Shown: positions 1 to 4,214 of the stretch, one piece after another
Position numbering within the stretch: the first letter of the stretch is position 1
Layout of the letters: every line of letters starts with the position of its first letter
Origin: Opitutus sp. GAS368
GTDB lineage: Bacteria > Verrucomicrobiota > Verrucomicrobiae > Opitutales > UBA953
DNA: 5,111 nucleotides
Direction of reading: 5' to 3'
Assembly: GCA_943332745.1 (NCBI GenBank)
Contig: CALQQQ010000108.1
Coordinates: 1 to 5,111, forward strand
Position numbers and translations under genes: made by a program
Notes under the pieces: model-generated
What the model saw: only the letters and a program-made list of their open reading frames with translations
Told to the model about the DNA's origin: nothing
Databases searched by the model: none

Positions 1-102
1 CTCGTCGCCCGCCTGACGCACGGCCCGGCCAAGGCCCTCGGCCTCGATGCCGGCACGCTCCAGGCCGGCGCCCTCGCGGACTTGGTCATCCTCGACCCGT
101 AG
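1..102 (+). CDS. pyrC: Dihydroorotase, C-terminal part (5' end outside window), ends at an in-frame amber codon
   Basis: The plus frame 1 is open from the window edge and reads LVARLTHGPAKALGLDAGTL, then a GALADLVILDP stretch. This is the C-terminal signature of dihydroorotase and related cyclic amidohydrolases: 'NPA-K-LGL', then 'G-L--G--ADL-I-DP'. Dihydroorotase interconverts N-carbamoyl-aspartate and dihydroorotate in cytosolic pyrimidine synthesis. The catalytic metal-binding part lies upstream, outside the window. The frame hits TAG at 100-102, exactly where family members continue 'DP-E-x-x-W'. Similarity resumes at once in the same frame and runs to TAA at 226-228, so this stop is probably a GAG-to-TAG change and not the ancestral end. 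Allantoinase or dihydropyrimidinase are less likely, because the downstream 'S-KS-NNPLVGR-L-GRV' pattern is the dihydroorotase type. The gene symbol rests on family membership only. Confidence 0.75.
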   Translation, partial: LVARLTHGPAKALGLDAGTLQAGALADLVILDP

Positions 103-228
103 GCCGCTTGGACGCCCGCGTCCGCCGACCGCTCCTCGAAGTCCGGCAATAACCCGCTCGTCGGTCGCGCGCTCACGGGTCGCGTCCGCGCGACGTTCGT
201 CGGCGGTCGGCAGGTCTTCGGCGCCTAA
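103..228 (+). pseudogene. pyrC: Post-amber remainder of the dihydroorotase frame
   Basis: The same frame continues after the amber codon for 41 codons. It reads AAWTPASADRSSKSGNNPLV followed by GRALTGRVRATFVGGRQVFGA, and stops at TAA 226-228. The pattern matches the usual dihydroorotase end: a Trp after 'DPE', then 'SK--N-P--G--L-G-V--T-V-GR-V'. Conserved residues, frame and codon style are intact, and no frameshift is needed to join it to the upstream part. Its stop is 6 nt before the next start (235), the close packing expected of an intact operon. Possible explanations are a recent nonsense mutation, a sequencing or assembly error, or amber readthrough; the window cannot separate them. No start codon suggests that this piece is translated alone. 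Confidence 0.65.
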
Positions 229-234
229 GCGAAG

Positions 235-1173
235 ATGGACGACCTTGCGCAGTCCCTCGAAGCCTTCGGGGTATGGGACTGGGCATGCGTCATCATCAAC
301 TTACTCGCGGCGTTCATCGGCATCTATGCTTTGATGTGCTGGAGCAACCTGCCGGGCAAGATCAGCCGCCCGACGACGCTCTCCTTGGGCGACGCCATGA
401 TGGGCCTCGGCACGGGCCTGCTCGCCTTCGGTGTCATCTTTGGCGTGGTCGCCGGCCTCGTCTCCCAAAGTTTCTCCACGTATTTCGGTATCTCCCAAAC
501 GCATCTCTTCACCGCGGCGTTCTGCGGCCAGCTGGCCGCGACCGGCGCGATGCTGGGCATGGGTGCCGTTGCGCCGCGGACGCTCGCCTGGGCGCCGACC
601 ATCGAGACCGATGAGCCTAAGTTCGAAGGCTCGCCTTTCCGCCAGGCCCTCCGCGGCTTCAGCGTGCCTCGCGGGCTGCTCGCGCTCCTCTCAATCTTCG
701 CCCTAGGCCTCGCCGCCTCCCTAGTCTGGAAAGGCTTCCACGTCGCCTGGGAACAGCTCTTCCTCAGCGGTTGGGCTGGCCAACCGCCCGACGACGAGCC
801 GCAGGAAATCGTGAATGCGGTGCTGAAGACCGACGTCGATTCTTGGCGCTTCCTAACAATCGCCTTAGCGGTGACGGTCGGTGCGCCGATCATGGAGGAA
901 CTCGCCTTCCGCGGGATGATCTACCCGGGCCTACGTCGCCTCAGTGCCGCTTCCGAACGCCACGGCCGTTGGATTGCCATCGTCGTGACCGGCGCCCTCT
1001 TCAGCGCCGCCCACCAGAGCCCCTCCGCCGCCCTACCTTTGTTCGCCTTTGGGGCCTTCATGTGCCTGGTCCGCGACCGCTATGGGCTCCTAACCTGCAT
1101 GGCCGTCCACTGTAGCTTCAACGCCTGGAACTTAGTCTGGTTGAAACTGGCCCCGAACGCCTCCACGCTCTGA
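235..1173 (+). CDS. CPBP-family intramembrane glutamic endopeptidase (CAAX protease / abortive-infection family)
   Basis: A 312-residue polytopic membrane protein with the three hallmark motifs of the CPBP (Abi/CAAX prenyl protease 2, Rce1-like) family. These are EExxxR at E221-E222-R226, FxxxH at F256-H260, and HxxxN at H292-N296. In characterised members the glutamates and histidines form the active site within the membrane. Hydrophobic segments lie near residues 15-36, 52-78, 88-112, 140-160, 202-220, 246-262, 266-280 and 283-300. Residues 163-200 form a polar loop. The N-terminal 130 residues are a family-variable membrane part. Bacterial members are linked to peptide maturation, bacteriocin self-immunity or membrane-protein processing; the substrate here is unknown. 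The ATG at 235 follows the dihydroorotase frame by 6 nt, and thiL begins 4 nt after its TGA, so co-transcription is likely. The upstream GCGAAG is at best a weak ribosome site. Confidence 0.9.
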   Translation: MDDLAQSLEAFGVWDWACVIINLLAAFIGIYALMCWSNLPGKISRPTTLSLGDAMMGLGTGLLAFGVIFGVVAGLVSQSFSTYFGISQTHLFTAAFCGQLAATGAMLGMGAVAPRTLAWAPTIETDEPKFEGSPFRQALRGFSVPRGLLALLSIFALGLAASLVWKGFHVAWEQLFLSGWAGQPPDDEPQEIVNAVLKTDVDSWRFLTIALAVTVGAPIMEELAFRGMIYPGLRRLSAASERHGRWIAIVVTGALFSAAHQSPSAALPLFAFGAFMCLVRDRYGLLTCMAVHCSFNAWNLVWLKLAPNASTL

Positions 1174-1177
1174 GGCC

Positions 1178-2140
1178 ATGGGAGCCCTGACCACCGCCGC
1201 GGACCGTTCGGTCGCCAAGCTGACCGAGGAAGAACTCATCCGTCGTGTGGTCCAGTCGCTGGCCGAAGCCGCGCCCGCTTTTCCTGAAGGACCGGGAGGC
1301 GACTGCGCCCACTTGCCGACCACCGGTGGCCGCTCTATCCGCGCGAGTACGATCGATTCGGTGATCCTCGGCCGACACTTCGACGCCGCCTGCGATGGTA
1401 TCCGTGCCGGCGCGAAACTGGTGAATCGTAATCTCAGCGACCTCGCCGCGGCCGGAGCCGTGCCGTCCGACGCTTTACTCTCTCTCGTGATCGGCGCCGA
1501 CGTCGATGCGACCTGGCTCACCGACTTCGCCCACGGTGCCGGTCGTGCCGCCGCCAAGGTGGGCCTACGTATCGTCGGCGGCGACATCTGCCGCGGCCCT
1601 AACGGCGCCTTCATCGGCACGCTCGCCGTCCAAGGTTTCGCCCATCGTATCCTCACCCGCAAGAGCGCCGCCATCGGCGACGCGCTCTTCGTGACCGGAC
1701 AACTTGGCGGCTCACTCTACGGTAAGCACCTCGACTTCTCCCCTCGCCTCGCCGAAGGCGAATGGCTCTGCAGTCACGGCGAAGTCACCGCGTGCACCGA
1801 CCTCTCCGACGGTCTCGCCAAGGACCTGCCCGGCCTGCTGGGCCCCAAACTTGATGCGCGCATCAACGTGGCGGCATTACCGGTCTCCGACGCCGCAAGC
1901 GCCCTTTCGAAATCAGACGGCAAACCCGTGCTCGAACACGCCCTGCAGGACGGCGAGGATTATGAGCTGCTCTTCGCGGTCAGCGAAGAGCGCGCCGATC
2001 TCCTAGAGTCCTCGTTCCGCAAAACGTTCCCGCTCACGCCGCTCACGCGTCTGGGCACAGTCGAGACTGGCACCGGCCTCGCCCGCGACGTCGCGGACGG
2101 CGAGCCGATCAAGGTCCGCGGCTTCGGTCACTTCGCCTGA
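1178..2140 (+). CDS. thiL: Thiamine-monophosphate kinase
   Basis: ThiL phosphorylates thiamine monophosphate to the cofactor thiamine diphosphate, using ATP and Mg2+, in the cytosol. The 320 residues are the usual family length and carry its landmarks in order. These are an N-terminal 'EEELIRRV' (17-24), a Gly/Asp loop GPGGDCAHL (38-46), TIDSV with D60, HF (67-68), NLSDLAAAGAVP (85-96, D88), GGDI (134-137), VTGQLGGS (172-179), a PRL segment (189-191), TDLSDGLAKDL (207-217, D208 and D211) and GEDYELLF (259-266). This is the AIR-synthase-like (PurM) fold. One oddity is the first loop: it is normally GDD, but here it is GGD (G41-D42), so one usual metal ligand is absent. The residue before 'GxHF', often acidic, is Leu64. 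The other ligands are present, so the gene looks functional. The ATG is 4 nt after the protease stop, with only a GAGG overlapping that stop as a ribosome site. Confidence 0.95.
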   Translation: MGALTTAADRSVAKLTEEELIRRVVQSLAEAAPAFPEGPGGDCAHLPTTGGRSIRASTIDSVILGRHFDAACDGIRAGAKLVNRNLSDLAAAGAVPSDALLSLVIGADVDATWLTDFAHGAGRAAAKVGLRIVGGDICRGPNGAFIGTLAVQGFAHRILTRKSAAIGDALFVTGQLGGSLYGKHLDFSPRLAEGEWLCSHGEVTACTDLSDGLAKDLPGLLGPKLDARINVAALPVSDAASALSKSDGKPVLEHALQDGEDYELLFAVSEERADLLESSFRKTFPLTPLTRLGTVETGTGLARDVADGEPIKVRGFGHFA

Positions 2141-2154
2141 GCTGACTCCGCTCA
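2138..2154. repeat. Small inverted repeat joining two convergent stop codons
   Basis: TGAGC (2138-2142) and GCTCA (2150-2154) can form a 5-bp stem with a 7-nt loop. The left arm contains the thiL TGA stop. The right arm contains the complement of the TGA stop of the minus-strand gene that ends at 2152. The symmetry could mark a short bidirectional stop signal between convergent genes only 11 nt apart. There is no T-tract on either side, however, and a 5-bp stem is easily a chance event. No better terminator is visible here. Confidence 0.2.
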
Positions 2155-2604
2155 CATGCGGAATCGACGGATACCCACGAACAGCGCGAAGATCAGCGCC
2201 GAGGCACCGAAGGTCACCGTGACGGTCTCGTAGGTGGCGAGCAATTCGATCACCTGGTCCAGAAGTTTGATCGACTGCTTCGTATCGCGCTCGGCGACTT
2301 CCAGGGCGCTCGTCGCCGCCGTGGCCGTCACTTCGACGTTCTTGTTGTCCGACTTCGTCCCTTGGTCAGTGAAGAGCACGACGCCCGTGTCGGTGGACTT
2401 CATCGCGGTCTTATAAGCCTCGAAGGAGGATTGGATACTGATCGTCGTATCCTTAACGCGCTTGGTGGTATCACGCAGCTCGTGGCTGAACCAGAGGCCG
2501 GCCAGGGAGACGAGCAACGTCACGACAGCCATGCCGACGATGCCGATCTCGGCCTGGATGAGGTTATTCTTGGCGGATCGACCGCGGCTACGCTGGGCAC
2601 ACAT
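2152..2604 (-). CDS. Hypothetical small membrane protein with two transmembrane helices and a helical outer domain
   Basis: The function is not recognised. The protein has 150 residues. A basic N-terminus (R5, R7, R9, K12) precedes a transmembrane helix at about 18-39. A polar, Thr/Lys/Asp-rich, probably helical domain follows (42-125), then a second helix at about 127-145 and a basic end RRFRM. The positive-inside rule predicts both ends in the cytoplasm and the central domain outside. The central part (repeated T/K/S-rich helices around KRVKDTTISIQSSFEAYK and AERDTKQSIKLLDQVIELL) looks like the helical-bundle sensor region of a chemoreceptor or histidine kinase, but no signalling domain follows. 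It begins 11 nt after the stop of the holin-like gene and is probably co-transcribed with it. The ATG at 2604 has no visible Shine-Dalgarno, so translational coupling is plausible. It could be a stress sensor, a spanin-like accessory or a partner of the upstream protein; these are guesses. Confidence 0.7.
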   Translation of the reverse strand: MCAQRSRGRSAKNNLIQAEIGIVGMAVVTLLVSLAGLWFSHELRDTTKRVKDTTISIQSSFEAYKTAMKSTDTGVVLFTDQGTKSDNKNVEVTATAATSALEVAERDTKQSIKLLDQVIELLATYETVTVTFGASALIFALFVGIRRFRM

Positions 2605-2615
2605 GGATATTTTGG

Positions 2616-3227
2616 TTAAAGATTAAGGGAGGACTGACCGTCGTCGGGCTTCTTGGCGCGCGGCTTCTTCTCGGCCGTTGCCTTGGGGGTGGCGGCCTTC
2701 TTGGCGGCGGGCTTTTTGGCGCCTTTCTTAGGCGCAGCCTTCGCTGGAGCGCCCTTCTTCGCCGAGGCGGCCTTCTTGGCGTTCGTGCGACGGCGACGCT
2801 TGGGCTTCTGCTTGCGGGAGAAAAGGCTCTTCCAGGCGGGTGTCTTCTGCTTGTCCTTGAAACCAAGTTTCTTGCGTATGGTCGTCGACAGCCAGTCGAC
2901 GAGTTCCGGTGCGACGGCGCCGCAGAGGCCCTGGACGATGGCTTTATTCAAAGCCGAGAGTTCCCATTGGAACGTGACGAAGTAGGCGATAACCGCGAAA
3001 ATCGCGGCGGCGATAACGTGGCGGAGCGAACGCTGCCAGCTGGCGTCAGCGGCTTCGTCGACGAGCAGACGACCCACCATCGCAGCGGCACCGATGAGCG
3101 CGACAATCCAACCACCGGATTTGAAGGCCAGCAGGGCGACTTGGAAGTTATTTACGATGGCCGGCGAAGCTTTCGCCACCACCGGAGCCTGTTCCGCCAC
3201 CTGGGCCAAGAGTAGAGACAGGATCAT
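2616..3227 (-). CDS. Holin-like membrane protein with lysine/alanine-rich histone-H1-like tail
   Basis: A 203-residue protein in two parts. Residues 1-123 hold an amphipathic or signal-like start (MILSLLLAQVAEQ), a transmembrane helix at 38-56 (GGWIVALIGAAAMVGRLLV), a second at 70-86, and a weaker third segment (92-113) ending in GLCGAVAPELVDWL. The order, and the Gly/Pro-Glu-Leu-x-Asp ending, resemble small phage holins of the LydA type; this is recall of the family pattern, not a search. Residues 138-196 are almost entirely Lys, Ala, Arg and Pro, starting with RKQKPKRRRR. They resemble the C-terminal tails of histone H1 and bacterial H1-like proteins that bind DNA non-specifically. The frame is open upstream to 3371, but the ATG at 3227 is chosen because GGGAGGG sits 7 nt before it and the holin-like similarity starts there. 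No endolysin or phage gene is nearby. A membrane-DNA tether is an alternative role. Confidence 0.75.
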   Translation of the reverse strand: MILSLLLAQVAEQAPVVAKASPAIVNNFQVALLAFKSGGWIVALIGAAAMVGRLLVDEAADASWQRSLRHVIAAAIFAVIAYFVTFQWELSALNKAIVQGLCGAVAPELVDWLSTTIRKKLGFKDKQKTPAWKSLFSRKQKPKRRRRTNAKKAASAKKGAPAKAAPKKGAKKPAAKKAATPKATAEKKPRAKKPDDGQSSLNL

Positions 3228-3234
3228 ACGTGTC

Positions 3235-3240
3235 CCTCCC
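3235..3240 (-). promoter_or_regulatory. Strong Shine-Dalgarno that decides the holin-like start
   Basis: Read on the minus strand, GGGAGG(G) ends 7 nt before the ATG at 3227, which is ideal spacing. The competing upstream ATG at 3371, in the same frame, would add 48 residues of arginine/serine-rich, non-conserved sequence across the hairpins described in the next feature. No other gene in the window has a site this good. Confidence 0.8.
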
Positions 3241-3320
3241 CGGTCCGAAGACCGTTCCCCGTCGGACGGGGCGCTGATGTGAGAAGGCGACGCAAAGCGA
3301 AGAAGTATCGGCAAGGATAC
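3241..3320 (-). promoter_or_regulatory. Structured 5' leader with three hairpins before the holin-like gene
   Basis: On the minus strand three stems precede the Shine-Dalgarno. The first is 3316-3320 with 3305-3309 (5 bp, 6-nt loop). The second is 3266-3271 with 3257-3262 (CCCCGT/ACGGGG, 3-nt loop). The third is 3250-3254 with 3241-3245, a 5-bp CGGTC/GACCG stem closed by a UUCG tetraloop, an exceptionally stable RNA loop. The last stem abuts the ribosome site. The CCCCGTCC of the second stem can also pair with the GGACCGGGG at the base of the third, giving two competing folds around the ribosome site. No known riboswitch class was recognised. The structures are read by eye and no folding energy was calculated. 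Confidence 0.45.
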
Positions 3321-3377
3321 GGTTCGAAAAAGGGGGAGGGTCAGCCTTGGGTCGGCCGCCTCCTCTCTCAACCCCTA

Positions 3378-3383
3378 ATTATA
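3378..3383 (-). promoter_or_regulatory. Possible -10 promoter element for the membrane cassette
   Basis: A perfect TATAAT occurs on the minus strand within an AT-rich patch just after the terminator of the upstream DUF5069 gene. A start about 7 nt further on would give a leader of roughly 140 nt that includes the hairpins before the holin-like gene. No good -35 box is present at 16-18 nt; a TTGAGG lies 20 nt upstream, inside the terminator. It is placed by position and matches only the -10 consensus. Confidence 0.35.
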
Positions 3384-3394
3384 TCCTTATTATG

Positions 3395-3420
3395 AAAAAA
3401 CCGCCTCAAAGCGCGGTTTT
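3395..3420 (-). terminator. Intrinsic terminator of the DUF5069 gene
   Basis: On the minus strand AAAACCGC (3420-3413) pairs perfectly with GCGGTTTT (3404-3397) around an 8-nt loop. The T-run extends to six Ts (3400-3395), the form of a rho-independent terminator. The 5' arm encodes the last residues of the DUF5069 protein, and its TGA stop (3408-3406) lies in the loop. On the plus strand the same hairpin ends in only four Ts and no gene reads into it, so the minus orientation is favoured. Confidence 0.85.
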
Positions 3421-3852
3421 CCGGGCGGGTCGGCCTTCGTCGACCTCGATGTAATCAAACATCGTATCCACGCCGGCGTCGCCGGTGAGTCCGTTCTCCT
3501 TGAGCCGACGCACGAGCACTTCGTTGGCTTCGTCGCGCCAACCGCGCTTGGTCATGAAGCCATTCCAGATCTCAATATCGTTCGTGGAAAGTTTACGACC
3601 CTTGGCTTCGGCCCACGCGAGGACCTCGTCCTGCGTCGCGGCAGGATGCTGTAACACCCAGACGCGGAGGTCGTCGTACTTGATGCCGAGATACTGGCAG
3701 CAGCGGTCGTCGAAGGCTTTACCGAGGTTATTGACGAAGTCGGCGTGCAGTTGGCCGGCGGCGTGCAGACGGATCTTCGAGACCAAGCGAGGCAGATACA
3801 CGAAACCGCGGACGGCGTCAAAAGGACTGAGGAGACCAGGAACGATGGGCAT
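3406..3852 (-). CDS. DUF5069 domain-containing protein
   Basis: A 148-residue soluble protein that fits the DUF5069 family from end to end. It has an SPFDAVRGFVYLPRLVSKIR start (9-28), HAAGQLHADFVNNLGKAFD (30-48) and RCCQYLGI with a paired Cys51-Cys52. Further on are a Trp-rich 'DEVLAWAEAKGRKLS' segment, IEIWNGFMTKRGWRDEA and an FDYIEVDEGR end. The family is small, of unknown function, and to my knowledge common in Verrucomicrobiota and Planctomycetota. No signal peptide or membrane helix is seen, so it should be cytosolic. The frame is open upstream to 4047, but that extension is low-complexity translation of the repeat region. The ATG at 3852 is where family similarity starts. There is no clear Shine-Dalgarno before it (ACACACCC). 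It is probably monocistronic: it ends in its own terminator and its promoter must lie in the repeat-rich region upstream. Confidence 0.88.
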   Translation of the reverse strand: MPIVPGLLSPFDAVRGFVYLPRLVSKIRLHAAGQLHADFVNNLGKAFDDRCCQYLGIKYDDLRVWVLQHPAATQDEVLAWAEAKGRKLSTNDIEIWNGFMTKRGWRDEANEVLVRRLKENGLTGDAGVDTMFDYIEVDEGRPARKTAL

Positions 3853-3864
3853 GGGTGTGTGATG

Positions 3865-3892
3865 AGATGAAAGATGACGGATGACCGATGGC
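3865..3892. repeat. Heptamer tandem repeat, NGATGAC-type, four units
   Basis: Four successive 7-nt units lie 13-40 nt upstream of the DUF5069 start. The units are AGATGAA, AGATGAC, GGATGAC and CGATGGC (plus strand). The GATG core keeps exact 7-nt register. The array would lie in the 5' leader or promoter of the minus-strand gene. Degenerate heptamer arrays are known as slippage-derived intergenic repeats in several bacteria; the role here is unknown. Confidence 0.7.
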
Positions 3893-3924
3893 AGAGGAAA
3901 GACAAAATCCCAGGATAGGTCTAA

Positions 3925-3953
3925 GCGGGTAGCGGTTGGCGGTGAGCGGTTAG
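3925..3953 (+). repeat. Heptamer tandem repeat, GCGGTTA-type, four units
   Basis: Four 7-nt units with a fixed GCGG core run in register: GCGGGTA, GCGGTTG, GCGGTGA and GCGGTTA, then a trailing G. The array forms much of the left outer arm of the palindrome at 3917-4066. Two further units are present in the opposite orientation at 4045-4058. Confidence 0.7.
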
Positions 3954-4044
3954 AAAAACAAAGGAAGACCGGATGAAGGGCTAAGGTGCCTAACACCCGG
4001 AGCAAACCATCCGGCTTCCAGCCACCCTCTGCTTGCGGTACTCC

Positions 4045-4058
4045 CAACCGCTAACCGC
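4045..4058 (-). repeat. Inverted GCGGTTA-type heptamers, two units
   Basis: The minus strand reads GCGGTTA GCGGTTG in register, the same unit as the four-copy array about 100 nt away. It forms the right outer arm of the palindrome. A possible source is inversion or independent growth of the same short repeat. Confidence 0.65.
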
Positions 4059-4068
4059 TTTAACCTCA

Positions 4069-4114
4069 CATTTGCACCTTTGCACGCGGCACCGCCGCAT
4101 TTGCACCTTTGCAC
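4069..4114 (+). repeat. 17-bp perfect direct repeat around a small hairpin
   Basis: The 17-nt sequence CATTTGCACCTTTGCAC occurs at 4069-4085 and again at 4098-4114, identical and 29 nt apart. Each copy is itself an 8-nt repeat (TTTGCACC, TTTGCAC). Between the copies GCGGC (4086-4090) and GCCGC (4094-4098) form a 5-bp stem with a 3-nt loop. It lies about 100 nt before the first SGNH hydrolase and may be an operator-like or slippage-derived element. Confidence 0.7.
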
Positions 4115-4214
4115 CTCTTTGCCTCCTGCCCTCCTGTCATCGTGCCCTCCATTACCTTGCCCTCCTCCCCTTCCTGCCTTTCCTACCCCTACCCCCACCC
4201 CTTGTCCCACCCCC
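4115..4214 (+). other. Pyrimidine-rich leader of the first SGNH gene, with repeated CCTCC
   Basis: 85 of 100 bases are C or T on the plus strand, right up to the ATG at 4215. CCTCCT occurs at 4122-4127, 4130-4135 and 4161-4166, and CCTCC again at 4146-4150 and 4164-4168. CCTCC is the anti-Shine-Dalgarno core, so the transcript would resemble the 16S rRNA 3' end instead of pairing with it. No ribosome site and no convincing promoter were found. The open frame through it from 4080 gives proline-rich nonsense. Confidence 0.6.

Larger units (their letters stand above)
3917..4066. repeat. Concentric imperfect palindrome, about 150 bp
   Basis: Outer arms 3917-3939 and 4044-4066 are inverted repeats with 20 of 23 positions matching; the inner 17 bp of these match at 16. 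Inner arms 3963-3975 and 4008-4019 match perfectly apart from one unpaired A at 3968. Both pairs are centred at about 3991, with nearly equal spacers of 23 and 24 nt between outer and inner arms. The apex has a small GGTG/CACC stem (3985-3988, 3994-3997). The spacers show little complementarity. This could fold as a long branched hairpin or represent a decayed miniature inverted-repeat element. No clear target-site duplication flanks it and no transposase is present. Confidence 0.65.

Noticed and set aside
324..893. Open minus-strand frame of 189 codons
   Set aside because: Antisense to the CPBP protease, whose motifs are clear. It has arginine/serine/alanine-rich low-information sequence and no recognisable domain, typical of a GC-rich shadow frame.
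1132..1674. Open minus-strand frame of 180 codons
   Set aside because: Antisense to thiL, with an RPPT/SAP-rich composition and no motif; thiL conservation explains the open frame.
2588..2866. Arginine/proline-rich minus-strand frame of 92 codons
   Set aside because: A shifted reading of the lysine-rich tail; the composition comes from the repeated AAG/GCC codons of the real gene.
2616..3227. Prophage lysis cassette
   Set aside because: The membrane domain is holin-like, but there is no endolysin, spanin pair or other phage gene in the window, and the surroundings are housekeeping genes.
3228..3371. 48-residue N-terminal extension of the holin-like protein
   Set aside because: The strong Shine-Dalgarno and the domain start support the ATG at 3227. 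The extension translates hairpin leader sequence.
3853..4047. 65-residue N-terminal extension of the DUF5069 protein
   Set aside because: It runs through heptamer repeats and palindrome arms, and family similarity begins only at the ATG at 3852.
3917..4066. Integron attC site
   Set aside because: The palindrome lacks GTTRRRY-type core ends in the right places and no integrase or cassette array is present.
3865..4114. CRISPR array
   Set aside because: The repeats are 7-17 nt without regular unique spacers, and there is no cas gene.
4080..4214. 45-residue proline-rich extension of the first SGNH hydrolase
   Set aside because: It would bury the signal peptide. The composition simply reflects the pyrimidine tract.
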